Notes: a model not told the origin generated them from the letters alone. Positions 35,440 to 45,194 are shown, numbered from the stretch's first letter. The stretch: DNA of 64,000 nucleotides from Shewanella sp. 1CM18E (GCF_023161665.1 NZ_JALNTW010000002.1:1-64000); one strand, 5' to 3'. Program-made: numbers and translations.

Positions 35440-37722
35440 CTATTTATCTACATCGTCAAAAACACACCTACCACCATAATCTATCGGAGTATGGCTAGGA
35501 ACTTCTTTATTAGAGAAAAAACTACTACCCTCGTCTTCTCCCTCGAAGTAATTTGACTCGAGGTTGCTCTTACACTCGACCAAAACTTCTTTAGCTTCTT
35601 TAAGGTAAGCTTTACTTTCCTCATCATTGAAAATTCTTAAATATACGTCGATCGCGGATGAAATGGGTTCAAGATACTCTTCAGGTTCTTCACCATTCCA
35701 ATCTGCCTCGTAATCGTCTAACTCACTAGTAATTTTCAGCAATGATTCACTTTTAATTGTATGTAGCAAACTTTCCTTTTCAGCTTCAGTAAGTAACGAC
35801 ATACAAGACTCGTCTAAAGCCCCTGCATCAAACCATTTTATCGCAATATCAAAGTATCTAGAAACAGCTTTAAGCCTCAACGACTCATCTAAAAGTCCTA
35901 CTGATTTTAATTTGAGCAACACTTTCAAATCAGAACAATACTTTAAACTAGAAATAACTCGTAGAGATGAAACGTATTGAGGATAACTACCAACTAGCAT
36001 CTTTAAAAATTCATAATCACATCTTTCAGATAGAAAATATGATAATCCAATTGAGTTAGAATGAATTTTCAGATCAAGCACTCTTATTCTGTCAATCAAT
36101 AACCCATAATATTGATTAGACAAAATAATTTTGCTACCGAGAACATCATCTAAACCACAACTTACCTCCCTAAATAGCTTTAAAATATTTGCGCCAGACA
36201 CGTATTCATCAAGAAATTCTCGATCATTAGAAAAAATATTAGCCAAGGCATCTTGAATGGTAGGATGTTTGAACTTCCAAAAATATTTTTTCCCTTTTAG
36301 GAAAGATATCGTAAAACTTTCTTCAAGAAACTTTAACGACTGCAAAACATGATAAGGTGAACTACCTAGTCTACTTAAATAATGTATGTCTATCAGTTCA
36401 TTAGGGACTGGGCTTTCAATTTCGCCTCCATTTCGGAATAACACGGTTAGTGCTGCTCTGCTATGAACATCCAAATTTCTAGTTGTATCAATCAAAAAAT
36501 CCATTGGTTTTTCGAAAAAATCAATTACATTTTTTTCACTTAAAAATAGACTTTTTGTGAAGTTTTTATCTCCAAGCCTTCGCGCTACTTCTGGGGAGAA
36601 ACCTTTGCTAGAAACAATGCTGGGTAAATATTGTTTTAGTTCTTTTTTAAAATCAGCATCTTGATTACCTAGTTTTATGTGGTTATATAAAATTTGCTCC
36701 TTCTCATCTTTGGACAGGTTCTCTACATAAATTGTTACTTGGGAGTTCTTTATTACAGGTGCAGCCGATTCTTTTAAATACCCCTTTGCCTCTTCATATA
36801 TATATGTTCTGGAGGTAAATATAATTCTCGCGCCCTTATTTATTGCGGCATTAAAGTGCCCCAACTTCAAATTCCAGTCATTAGCTTTAGAATAATCTAA
36901 TTGGGTAGCCCCAAATACATCATCGACCCAAAATATTTGATTTTTTTCAAGTGGATTCCAATGCAGACTTAATTCTTCTGGAGTACTAATTTTTATTGCA
37001 TTCAACTCCCATAAATCTATTGAAGCTAACACTAAAGATGCTGCAATCATGGATTTTCCAGATGCTGGTTCACCTAATAAAAAAACAAAACCATTGTCAG
37101 TCAATGCATCAACACTTTTGTTATAAGCATCGGTAATTACAAACTTTGCAACCTCCTTACCCATAGAGGATAGTATCTCATTGGCTTGTTCATAAGCCCT
37201 GCTATCTACAATTTGAGCTAAATCACCTAACCCATAAACCCTTGGAATTAACATGCGTAGTCTAGCTGACTCTCTAATTTTTTGACTAATCCATTGACCA
37301 GAAAAGACCCTGCATTTATTGATACCATTTATCTCTTCAAATGCTTTAACAATTGCACTTTCAGCCTCGCCAGATACTTTAGCATTAGTCATAATTAGAT
37401 AGTTATCACACAATCCCATCTCTGCCAATTTCTTAACTTTATCCAGCTCACCACTTACAAGGCTGAGGTTAAAGCTAGCATCTGGTTTTATCGTATGTTT
37501 ACATTGAATGGTAAAAGCGCCCTGGAAATTTACACTAGACTCTGAACTATTAAGCCAATTCCCATAAAATGCTAAATCACGACCTCCGTCATTTACTTCT
37601 GAAAAGACTTGGACAGTCTGACCGAGTACCTCAGATAAAACCGTTGCACACAACTGCTGGAACGCCTTCCAACCTAAAGAATGCAGTTCGTACGTTACTT
37701 CGGATGCTTGAACCTTAGTCAT
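35440..37722 (-). CDS. Restriction endonuclease-like / STAND NTPase fusion (probable defence)
   Basis: 760 residues. The N-terminal PD-(D/E)XK-type domain (about 10-155) has GGRD (46-49) and TIQCK (71-75), the Mrr-like Asp...QxK core. A STAND-type P-loop NTPase follows: Walker A GEPASGKS (217-224), Walker B IFWVDD (263-268), sensor-like IIFTSRTY, and a winged-helix region near 430-510. The C-terminal third is helical and repeat-like, a likely sensor. This build (nSTAND3-like with REase) is typical of anti-phage proteins that cut DNA after sensing infection. It is AT-rich against the phage genes and sits between Mu genes G and I. Confidence 0.82.
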   Translation of the reverse strand: MTKVQASEVTYELHSLGWKAFQQLCATVLSEVLGQTVQVFSEVNDGGRDLAFYGNWLNSSESSVNFQGAFTIQCKHTIKPDASFNLSLVSGELDKVKKLAEMGLCDNYLIMTNAKVSGEAESAIVKAFEEINGINKCRVFSGQWISQKIRESARLRMLIPRVYGLGDLAQIVDSRAYEQANEILSSMGKEVAKFVITDAYNKSVDALTDNGFVFLLGEPASGKSMIAASLVLASIDLWELNAIKISTPEELSLHWNPLEKNQIFWVDDVFGATQLDYSKANDWNLKLGHFNAAINKGARIIFTSRTYIYEEAKGYLKESAAPVIKNSQVTIYVENLSKDEKEQILYNHIKLGNQDADFKKELKQYLPSIVSSKGFSPEVARRLGDKNFTKSLFLSEKNVIDFFEKPMDFLIDTTRNLDVHSRAALTVLFRNGGEIESPVPNELIDIHYLSRLGSSPYHVLQSLKFLEESFTISFLKGKKYFWKFKHPTIQDALANIFSNDREFLDEYVSGANILKLFREVSCGLDDVLGSKIILSNQYYGLLIDRIRVLDLKIHSNSIGLSYFLSERCDYEFLKMLVGSYPQYVSSLRVISSLKYCSDLKVLLKLKSVGLLDESLRLKAVSRYFDIAIKWFDAGALDESCMSLLTEAEKESLLHTIKSESLLKITSELDDYEADWNGEEPEEYLEPISSAIDVYLRIFNDEESKAYLKEAKEVLVECKSNLESNYFEGEDEGSSFFSNKEVPSHTPIDYGGRCVFDDVDK

Positions 37723-37840
37723 TATCTTCCTTTACGGGCTTTACGCTCATAACTAAATGATAACCTAGTTTAAAACCAGTTTAAATCATTGTTAAAACGT
37801 ACAATCGTTTCAAAGAGAGACATCGGTAACAACTTGACAT

Positions 37841-37873
37841 TAAAGCGCCTTAAAATGCCACTGAGGCGCTTTA
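37841..37873. terminator. Strong hairpin between the divergent cargo genes
   Basis: A 10-bp perfect stem TAAAGCGCCT with its complement encloses 13 bases. On the plus strand AGTTTTGATT follows, on the minus strand AAGTTGTTACC. Placed in the 5' region of two divergent genes it may end a short RNA started nearby, or be a regulatory stem. The remaining spacer (37723-37940) holds the two promoters; AAAGGAAGAT precedes the STAND start. Confidence 0.55.
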
Positions 37874-37940
37874 AGTTTTGATTAACAATTGCTGGCATCG
37901 TAGAATCATCTACACAAATTTTGTCCCCCATGGAAGGCAC

Positions 37941-38825
37941 ATGACAACCCACCCTCCTAAGCAAACAGGATCTACAACTCAAAACGAAGCAGTTGAAAGT
38001 GTAAGTAACGAAATATCCTTCAAATGGCTTATCTTGCTGTTAGCTATAGTAGCCGCTTGCTTAAACGCCCTATATTTTATGAATTTCAATAGCGGTTGGG
38101 GTAACCAAGCTGACTTTGGTGCCTTTGGTGACTTTCTTGGCGGTGTGCTCAATCCTATACTCGGCTTTGCTACTGTAGGCTTGCTTATCTGGTCGCTTAA
38201 AATGCAGATGAATGAGCTAGCACTTTCCCGTGAGCAACTATCTTTAACTCGTTTAGAGCTTAAAGAGACCAAAGAAGAAACTGCACTAAGCCGTCAGGCA
38301 ATGGAGGCACAGGTAAAACACCTGCAAAAAGAAGCCAGTTTAAATGAGTTAATGCGCCTCATGGCTGATTTAAGAGAGCAGTTTAAAGCTCAATACAGTT
38401 CAAAAGTAAAAGTGGATAACGAATTTGTCAGAATAATTATCAATATGCCTAAAAACTTTGGTTTAAAAACCGATGATATAAATAACTTAAAAATAAGTAA
38501 TTTACTATATGAAGAATCAGGAACGGCCGCTTACAACTCACAAGAACTGATCATTTACCTGAAAAATAAGTTTGAAGATGGAACCATGGAAAGACGCCCG
38601 ACTCAATGGCATGAACTTGAAACTTTGTTAATTCAATTTGGACACTTAGTTATCAAGTATCATCAATTATCTAGTAATCCAGCTTTTGCAAACATCTATT
38701 TGACCGAAGCTAAAAGGATGTTGAAGCCATTTAACCACGTATTCTCTTCTAAAGAAGTGGCTATGGTTCTAGGACAAGTAGATGGGATTCTACATCACTC
38801 AAAACAGACTAAGTCAAACAACTAA
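37941..38825 (+). CDS. Two-helix membrane protein with coiled coil, cargo gene
   Basis: 294 residues from ATG at 37941; upstream in-frame codons start only with TTG. Transmembrane helices lie at about 28-46 and 66-85; the second carries FGDFLGGVLNPILGFATVGLLIWSL. A coiled coil (about 90-130, LSREQLSLTRLELKETKEE) and a soluble helical C-terminal domain follow. Proteins of this build are common in prophages and defence islands, and some are called putative abortive-infection proteins; no function is proven. Divergent from the STAND gene. Its 3' end overlaps gene G by 12 bases, convergent. Confidence 0.72.
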   Translation: MTTHPPKQTGSTTQNEAVESVSNEISFKWLILLLAIVAACLNALYFMNFNSGWGNQADFGAFGDFLGGVLNPILGFATVGLLIWSLKMQMNELALSREQLSLTRLELKETKEETALSRQAMEAQVKHLQKEASLNELMRLMADLREQFKAQYSSKVKVDNEFVRIIINMPKNFGLKTDDINNLKISNLLYEESGTAAYNSQELIIYLKNKFEDGTMERRPTQWHELETLLIQFGHLVIKYHQLSSNPAFANIYLTEAKRMLKPFNHVFSSKEVAMVLGQVDGILHHSKQTKSNN

Positions 38826-39284
38826 AAATCTAGATAGCATCTGTAAGATTTGTTGCTCATCTTTATCAGCTAGCCCCAAAAACTCCCTCGCGGGGATATC
38901 TTGATTTGGCATCATGCTACGTGGGCTGGTTGTGCCGCCAAACTGATGCATGGCGGCGTAGACTTCATTACTACCAAACTCTAAGCTAGCACTAGATGAA
39001 TCGTTTGTAATTTGATAATGCAGGTTATTAGCAAGATTGCCCTCTTCGGTGAGTATGCGATCGTCTCGCCTTTTACGTGCAAGAGTGGTGGGGCTTAGTG
39101 GTTCCCAAGGCGTGCCGTCTGGTGTTTGTTGGTCGATAAAACGTTGTTGATGAGTTTCTAACAGATATTCGCCAATATCATTTAATGCGGGGGTTAAGTC
39201 TTGGCTTTGGTCAAGCAGTTGCTGTAATACCTCGCTAATGGCTCTATCACCTTTAGTGGTGATTTTAATGCTACTACCCGCCAT
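38814..39284 (-). CDS. Virion morphogenesis protein (Mu G-like)
   Basis: 156 residues; Mu gpG is 156. IGEYLLETHQQRFIDQQTPDGTPWEPLSPTTLARKR and the C-terminal IPAREFLGL are the family signature. It likely acts in tail completion or head-tail joining. Its end overlaps the end of the divergent cargo gene, which marks the insertion boundary. Confidence 0.92.
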   Translation of the reverse strand: MAGSSIKITTKGDRAISEVLQQLLDQSQDLTPALNDIGEYLLETHQQRFIDQQTPDGTPWEPLSPTTLARKRRDDRILTEEGNLANNLHYQITNDSSSASLEFGSNEVYAAMHQFGGTTSPRSMMPNQDIPAREFLGLADKDEQQILQMLSRFLVV

Positions 39285-39340
39285 AAGTGACCTCCTTAAT
39301 AGCTACTTGTCTTTTGACTATTCATTAAGAGGGTTATTAA

Positions 39341-39607
39341 CTAACGGTCTGTCATTTCATCGAGGGGTGTTAGAGCGTAAAGGCTCTCCCATACTTCGGC
39401 GAACGCGGTTAATTCATTAACGGCATTTTCGGCTTCAGCCTGCTGCTCAAGCTTTTCGATTTGCGATACTTTGTCCTTAAAGCTCAAGGTTGCGTCATTA
39501 ACGATAAGCAAAGCTTTATCGACCAAAGGCATTGGCTGGTTAAATTCAGCTGAGGCTGTGGCTCTTGCTAGCATGGCGGCTAAATCTTTATCCATTGGTG
39601 TTGTCAT
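39341..39607 (-). CDS. Small hypothetical phage protein
   Basis: 88 residues, acidic and helical (KDKVSQIEKLEQQAEAENAVNEL). Overlaps the F gene stop by 4 bases. Small genes at this place occur in many Mu-like phages; no function is known. Confidence 0.65.
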   Translation of the reverse strand: MTTPMDKDLAAMLARATASAEFNQPMPLVDKALLIVNDATLSFKDKVSQIEKLEQQAEAENAVNELTAFAEVWESLYALTPLDEMTDR

Positions 39608-41046
39608 TTTGGTTCCTTAGCGAGTACGCCCACGATGAGTTTATCAAAGTATTCTGCTATTTCAGGGCTAAACTCAGCTAGTGCATTGCGATTAAGCACC
39701 CAAGCGGTGAAGTGCTCGGCATGCCATTCATAATAGTTACTGTTACTGTAACGGGTTAAATGCTTTGCCATTGGTCTAGGTGGGCTACCAGCTTTAAAGT
39801 GTAGCTGATGCCCTACCTCGTGTAACCAAGTGACTAAGGTTCCGCCATGGTGCGCGCTGACACTTTGCGAGCGGATTAACGCTGACATTGAAAATACCGT
39901 TTTCTGTTCAGCATTAAACATGGCCGCTAGCTTTACCCCTTGGCGTAGTTCATTAACCACCATTTTATCTAAGCGAATGGTGCTGGCCACTTTTACATTA
40001 ACGTTATCGTATGAGGATGAAGTAAAGCCCCAGGCACGACGATAGCCGTTCGTAGTATATAGCCGCCTAGTACGGAAGTGGTCATTCTTCAAATACTCAG
40101 CCACCGATTGCTCAATGGCTTTTGCGCCAGCGTTACTAGCTCCCATTTCTGCTTGTTTTAAAAACAGCGACTTAATCTTGTATTGCTGCATGAACTTGCC
40201 CAGCAGGTCCACTTGCTCAGCGCTTGAGGTTTGTTTAATTACGTTTAAAGCCTGGTTTAAACTGGCGTTAGTGACTCCTTTAACCGTGCTAAATGAATCT
40301 GGTACGATGCGTTCTGTCGCCTGCTCTGCTTTTCTCTTAGCTTTATTTTGGATTTTCGCTTCAGTTTGCTGCTTGCGCTTTGCGGCAATCACTTCGCGTT
40401 TAGGTTGGTAATCAAAGCCTGCATCAATGCCTTTGGGTATTTGATGCACCTCTCCAGTGGTTTTATCGAGCCAATCACGCAGACCATCGTTAGGTCGCTC
40501 ACTCAACCTTAAACCCCGTCGTTCAAATTCATTTTTGCTTACACCATACACTCGGCACTTACAGCCCCAACCGTTACTTGGAAAGTGGTTTTGCCACCAA
40601 GGATCATCTTTGGGCAGTAAGATGTTATGCCACTTCAAGTGCAGCTCTCTGGGTGTTTGGCTGTCACCGTGGGCGTAGCGCCAGTAATCAAACTTCTGCA
40701 GTTGCTCAAAGCGGCCTGCATTGTAGCTTTGGCGCATATTGGTGTTGTAGATGATCCTCGCGCGCCAATCTGCGCCGCCCGTATGTTGCCAGCCATGTTT
40801 GGCGGCTATGTGCTTAAACTCACTTTTAAACCAGATAAGCGATTTGCCCTCGCTGATTGCACTATCGAGTGCCTGGCGAAAGTCATTGAGCAAATCAGCT
40901 TTCATCGCCCCAGCCACCGCAAAGCTAGTGTTGTGGGCGCTGCGCCAAATATCATTCCAACGTTCACTGGGTAAATTTAGTTTGCTACGGAAAAAACTAA
41001 TCTGCTCGGCAAATGTAAGCGAGCCATAGCTAGCCTTGGTCGCCAT
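39604..41046 (-). CDS. Head morphogenesis protein (Mu F) with C-terminal zinc-peptidase-like domain
   Basis: 480 residues. The N-terminal part (about 1-210) is the MuF minor head domain: RIIYNTNMRQSYNAGRFEQ, DSQTPRELHLKWHNILLPKDDPWW and GWGCKCRVYGVSKNE. A Lys/Arg/Ala-rich linker (215-245) leads to a second domain with HEVGH at 409-413 and a Glu in YYEWHAEHF near 440-444, the HExxH...E pattern of gluzincin metallopeptidases. MuF proteins with added C-terminal effector domains are known. Such a protein would be packed in the head and could enter the new host with the DNA. Confidence 0.88.
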   Translation of the reverse strand: MATKASYGSLTFAEQISFFRSKLNLPSERWNDIWRSAHNTSFAVAGAMKADLLNDFRQALDSAISEGKSLIWFKSEFKHIAAKHGWQHTGGADWRARIIYNTNMRQSYNAGRFEQLQKFDYWRYAHGDSQTPRELHLKWHNILLPKDDPWWQNHFPSNGWGCKCRVYGVSKNEFERRGLRLSERPNDGLRDWLDKTTGEVHQIPKGIDAGFDYQPKREVIAAKRKQQTEAKIQNKAKRKAEQATERIVPDSFSTVKGVTNASLNQALNVIKQTSSAEQVDLLGKFMQQYKIKSLFLKQAEMGASNAGAKAIEQSVAEYLKNDHFRTRRLYTTNGYRRAWGFTSSSYDNVNVKVASTIRLDKMVVNELRQGVKLAAMFNAEQKTVFSMSALIRSQSVSAHHGGTLVTWLHEVGHQLHFKAGSPPRPMAKHLTRYSNSNYYEWHAEHFTAWVLNRNALAEFSPEIAEYFDKLIVGVLAKEPK

Positions 41047-41048
41047 TA

Positions 41049-42704
41049 TTAGCGTCCCTCACTCACATCGTATTGACCTGCGAGATCGGCAGCTGCAAAC
41101 GCGGTTTGCATGATTTCACTTGCTTCATCTACCGATAGTTCTAGCTCGGCTAATGCCTGCTGCAGCTCTTCGAGTGACTCGGCATTAGCCACCAGTGTTG
41201 CAATTTGCTCGGTAAAGCTGGCTAACACCGGAGCCATATTGCCTGCTAATTGGTTGTGCATCTGCTTAAGCTCGGCTTCAGATTCTGCAAGCTGTTGCTG
41301 CTCTGCATCTAGAGTTAAGTGGTTAATCTTAGCGGCGGTTAAGGCGGCTAGCGTATGTTGATTAGCGGATAGCGCAGCATCTTCGCCTTTAGCTGGCTTA
41401 GATGCGGGGCCTACTGGCGGCGTGGCCGCTTGGCCTTCGGGTAGTAATATCGCCTCGCCATTTACAGGCTTTGGAATACGCGTTTTATCATGTAGCCATT
41501 GCTGTGGCACTTGCATGCCCATGCTAACCAGTACCTTTAGCGGTTCGGCTAACTCGGTTAAATCTTCAGGATCGCTAATATCGAATACTAAACGAGGATG
41601 ACGCCTAGGGCTTTGGTAACTCTTACAATTAAGGGCGTACAGCGGGGCAACGAGATCACGGGTTAAAGTTTCAGCCAATTGTGCTAAGTCTGAATCGCGC
41701 AGCTCTTGGCGCACCTCGTTATGTACATTACCAAGGGCGTTGGTTGAGCTTTTGCCATCGGCCTGGCTGGTGAGCGTGCCGCCTAAAATAACCTTACTCA
41801 TGGTCTTTTCAGCCCAGCTCATCATGAGTTCAAACGGATCTGCTTGGCCCTGGGCGGCGCTATGAAAGTCCATCACCATGCCTTTAGGCATAATGCCACC
41901 CGCGTTATGGCCAATACTCATTACCGCCTGCAGTAGAGCGCGCTTTTCATCATCGTTCGCACCACTTGGGTATTGGCCTATACGCAGTGGTAAACCGTAG
42001 ATCTCTAAAAATTCAGCCAAATCACGCACACTGTAGTTTTTAAAGATAAATGGCCACACCAATTGGCGCACTAAGCCACCACGGCTTAAGTAACCTGATT
42101 TAGCTAGGTGGGTGTGTTTAATCCAGCCAAAGGGCCACAGCTCAGCACCTTGATGGCTGGCATCGCGCAAGCGCAGTTCATTACGGTTTTCGGGGTGAGT
42201 CATAAACCAGGACGGATCACGATACTCCGGCACCTCGACAAACCATTCGCCTAGCTCGCGCGTCCAGGCAAGTTCATGCATGCTAAAACCTTTAAGAATG
42301 GCATCGGCCATCGACTTAATAAGGCTCTTTATCCAGTTGCCTTCTTCGAGCATCTCTTGCAAATATTCAGTATCGGCTTTCTCTTGTGCGCTGGGGTTAC
42401 GTGGTGGGGTTAGGTAATAATCAACGCCGATTAGAGCACGTTTTCGCTTGTCGAGTTCGGCGTATAAATGGCCGTCTTTCTCTTCAATATCTTCGGCCAG
42501 CTCACACTGAGCAATCAAGTCGCCCTGCTCTGCCGCTTGCAGTATTTCAGCTGCGCTTGCAGGCGTTAAGCCACTTGAAGGATGCTGGCTAAAGGTGCGA
42601 TGCAGGCCAGTAATACGCACATCATCGGTTTGTAGAGCCTTGGCATCACGCTGCTTAAAGGGGCGACCATTGGCGTCGAGTATTACAGATTTCTTTTGTT
42701 GCAT
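41049..42704 (-). CDS. Portal protein (Mu gp29, DUF935)
   Basis: 551 residues; Mu gp29 is 512. ITGLHRTFSQHPSSGLTPASAAEILQAAEQGDL and MLEEGNWIKSLIKSMADAILKGFSMHELAW are DUF935 features, and the DPSWFMTHPENRNELRLRD region follows. Forms the dodecameric DNA channel. The C-terminal 90 residues are a Gln/Glu/Ala coiled coil. Its start shares a base with the terminase stop. Confidence 0.93.
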   Translation of the reverse strand: MQQKKSVILDANGRPFKQRDAKALQTDDVRITGLHRTFSQHPSSGLTPASAAEILQAAEQGDLIAQCELAEDIEEKDGHLYAELDKRKRALIGVDYYLTPPRNPSAQEKADTEYLQEMLEEGNWIKSLIKSMADAILKGFSMHELAWTRELGEWFVEVPEYRDPSWFMTHPENRNELRLRDASHQGAELWPFGWIKHTHLAKSGYLSRGGLVRQLVWPFIFKNYSVRDLAEFLEIYGLPLRIGQYPSGANDDEKRALLQAVMSIGHNAGGIMPKGMVMDFHSAAQGQADPFELMMSWAEKTMSKVILGGTLTSQADGKSSTNALGNVHNEVRQELRDSDLAQLAETLTRDLVAPLYALNCKSYQSPRRHPRLVFDISDPEDLTELAEPLKVLVSMGMQVPQQWLHDKTRIPKPVNGEAILLPEGQAATPPVGPASKPAKGEDAALSANQHTLAALTAAKINHLTLDAEQQQLAESEAELKQMHNQLAGNMAPVLASFTEQIATLVANAESLEELQQALAELELSVDEASEIMQTAFAAADLAGQYDVSEGR

Positions 42705-44323
42705 TACCAGCAGCCTCGCTGTGATTGAGTATGATCATCATCGCCACTTGGGCGTGCATTGGGGTTACGGTGATCACTTTTAGGAATAGGAGTAAATTCG
42801 ATGGGGGCACCGTCGAGGGTGGCGGCGTAAACCATGAGAAACAAACTAATGGCCGCATCACCATGACGCTCTTTATCTTGGCCTGTACGTACATCACCTA
42901 GGCATGGTGTGCCTCTGCGGTTGATGGCGAGCGCCCGCAAATCAGTGCTGGTGTTATCGTCTCTGGGAATAGTGATTAACCCGTCTTCAAAATGGCTTTT
43001 AAAACGTGGCATTTGCTCACGATAAAAAGACTCTGACAACATGACGCACTCAATCACCTCAGTGCCATATTTGTCTTGAGCGTATTCAGCCAAGGCTTGG
43101 CCATTGCCGCGAGCATCCATGCCGCCACCGCGAAGTCGGGGCAAACGGTCGACAATGTAAAACAGGATCTGCTCTTGCTGACGAAAGGGAATATTTTTAA
43201 GCTCGACTTGCAGCTTTACTTTGATGTGTAGGTCTTGCGCTATCTCGCCCACATCGATCACGGTTAAGTCACCACTGCGGGCAAAATCCTCGCCAAACAC
43301 ATGGGGGCGGCTTGGATCTAAGTTATCGAGTATTGGCTTAAGTTCATCTTCACACCATTGCAATATTTCTGCTGCACGCAGGTTTTCTGGCCATTGCCCA
43401 AAGTCATCTTTTTTAGCCAAGCGAATAACCGGACCACTCTCACCAATACTGCCCATGCGTGCTTCAATCAAGGCACGATTTAAATAGGCACCACCGCCAG
43501 ATTTAGGCACACAACCATACTCTTCAAGTGCATCCTCTTCAGTGGCTGTGGCTTTAAGTAAGGCCGCTTTCCAGTTGTCTTCTTCAGCTTTGCTCCACTC
43601 GATGCCACGAATTTGGCAAATGCGTTTGTATAAGCCTTCATTGCAAGCATCATCGAGTGTTATGCGGTGAATGCTGTAATCTTTTTTACCCGCACGGGAG
43701 TCATTAATCAGCTCATTAAATAGGTTATCGATGCCGTTATGGGTACTGATTAAGCGAACCTTTGCGCCCCACATGGTCAGCGCTAATGCAGCTTTTAACA
43801 CTTCGGCTAAACGGTCATGAAAGGCGGCTTCATCTATGGTGACGTTGCCTTGCATACCACGCAGATTTGAGGGGTTACTTGATAACGCTTGGATCTTAAA
43901 GCCCGAGGCAAAGTAGATGGCGAAGGTTAAGATCTCTTTGCCGTCTTGCCCCTCATCGATAAAGATCTCTTCTTGTATATCGCCAGCCGCTTTATCAAAT
44001 ACCTTAGCCCACATGGCTGCAGCGTCGATAAACTCTCGCGCCATCTCTTTGTTTGAGCCAACATAAAAATGATTAGTGCCGCCTTGGCCACGGGCGGCTC
44101 CTGCAGTTAATGCGGCATCAGCCGCTTCAGCCCAGGTTAAACCGGTACGGCGTGACTTTTCAGCCAGCTTGAGTTGTGACTCATCCGCTATCCAGCGTTT
44201 TTGATACCCAAGTAACACTTCTTTAGGATCATAACCACGCAGGCAACTTGCTTGATACTCAGCGTCAAAAGCTGGCTCATATGGGGGCTCAAATGAAGAG
44301 TTAGTTGGATCACAGGTTAACAT
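42704..44323 (-). CDS. Terminase large subunit (Mu gp28)
   Basis: 539 residues. ATPase domain: SRRTGLTWAEAADAAL as the divergent Walker A region, VTIDEAAFHD as Walker B, STHNG as coupling motif. Nuclease domain: FGEDFARSGDLTVIDVG with catalytic Asp, GGGMDARGNGQALAEYAQ. Packages DNA headful-wise from host-flanked Mu DNA. Shares a base with the small-subunit stop. Confidence 0.93.
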   Translation of the reverse strand: MLTCDPTNSSFEPPYEPAFDAEYQASCLRGYDPKEVLLGYQKRWIADESQLKLAEKSRRTGLTWAEAADAALTAGAARGQGGTNHFYVGSNKEMAREFIDAAAMWAKVFDKAAGDIQEEIFIDEGQDGKEILTFAIYFASGFKIQALSSNPSNLRGMQGNVTIDEAAFHDRLAEVLKAALALTMWGAKVRLISTHNGIDNLFNELINDSRAGKKDYSIHRITLDDACNEGLYKRICQIRGIEWSKAEEDNWKAALLKATATEEDALEEYGCVPKSGGGAYLNRALIEARMGSIGESGPVIRLAKKDDFGQWPENLRAAEILQWCEDELKPILDNLDPSRPHVFGEDFARSGDLTVIDVGEIAQDLHIKVKLQVELKNIPFRQQEQILFYIVDRLPRLRGGGMDARGNGQALAEYAQDKYGTEVIECVMLSESFYREQMPRFKSHFEDGLITIPRDDNTSTDLRALAINRRGTPCLGDVRTGQDKERHGDAAISLFLMVYAATLDGAPIEFTPIPKSDHRNPNARPSGDDDHTQSQRGCW

Positions 44324-44901
44324 TAAGCAATTCCCAAAATTTCTTTCTTGAGCAGGCTTACCGCATCGGCAGTTAAACCCGCAGATTTAGCGACCTTCTC
44401 AGCAGTATTGGCAGCCTCCTCGGCAAACAGTTTACGGATCTCTTTTTCGCGTTTATGGCTCGCCATAGCTGCTGATTCGAGCCGCTGCACTGCCAACATG
44501 GCATCTTTGATCATGCCTACATCTGCCGCTTCACCGTCTTCGTTTAAAAGCGCTTTAAACAGCTGCGAACGCGCCATTTCTAATATCAGTTTGGTGACTT
44601 CACCTGTGGGTTTATCACCTAACTCTGCCGTCCATACTTGGGTAATTTCTCGCATCTCACGCAGGCTTTTGCCAACCGCTTCCATCTTGGTGGCATAACG
44701 GTTTAAACCTGCACGGGATAGTTGTTGTTCTTCGGGTAAGCCTGCCGCATTGATAAGCGCATTAATCTCATCAAGCAGTTCCATTTGAGTAATGGAGCCA
44801 TCACGTAAACCACTGTCTAAGGTTTTGCGGATGTCATCGGGCAGCAAGTCGACCTTAGAGCGACGACCGCGGGTTGGGGTGTCTGCGGTTATCATTAGCA
44901 C
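44323..44901 (-). CDS. Terminase small subunit (Mu gp27, DUF3486)
   Basis: 192 residues. GRRSKVDLLPDDIRKTLDSGLRDGSITQMELLDEIN is the DUF3486 signature, with a helix-turn-helix for DNA recognition. Overlaps the upstream gene by 7 bases. Confidence 0.9.
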   Translation of the reverse strand: MLMITADTPTRGRRSKVDLLPDDIRKTLDSGLRDGSITQMELLDEINALINAAGLPEEQQLSRAGLNRYATKMEAVGKSLREMREITQVWTAELGDKPTGEVTKLILEMARSQLFKALLNEDGEAADVGMIKDAMLAVQRLESAAMASHKREKEIRKLFAEEAANTAEKVAKSAGLTADAVSLLKKEILGIA

Positions 44902-45194
44902 TCCCCAGCCCGAGGGCGTTTAATGCCCGGCACTACTGCTCGGCCTTGAGAAACATCTTCGCCTCTAGCAGTGAGCACCGCCTTTTGAGTGCTGCCGAGC
45001 TTTTGCAATGTAATTAAGCCCTGCTCTGCTAGCCAAGCAAGTTGAGTGCGTAAGCTGTCACGGCTGATATCTAACCCGTATGCATTAAGACCATCTTGCA
45101 AGATGGACTCATTTAAGTCGAAACCAGATACCTCTGCTAGCAAACGTAAAATCACCAGCCGCTGGTGTTCTTTCATGATCTCTTGTAATGCCAT
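44895..45194 (-). CDS. Mu gp26-like winged-helix protein
   Basis: 99 residues. HQRLVILRLLAEVSGFDLNESILQDGLNAYGLDISRDSLRTQLAWLAEQGLI is a winged helix-turn-helix typical of the family that stands directly before the Mu small terminase. Role unknown. Confidence 0.85.
   Translation of the reverse strand: MALQEIMKEHQRLVILRLLAEVSGFDLNESILQDGLNAYGLDISRDSLRTQLAWLAEQGLITLQKLGSTQKAVLTARGEDVSQGRAVVPGIKRPRAGEC

Noticed and set aside
37834..37839. TTGACA as a promoter for the plus-strand membrane protein gene
   Set aside because: No acceptable -10 box follows at 15-19 bases; it runs into the hairpin stem.
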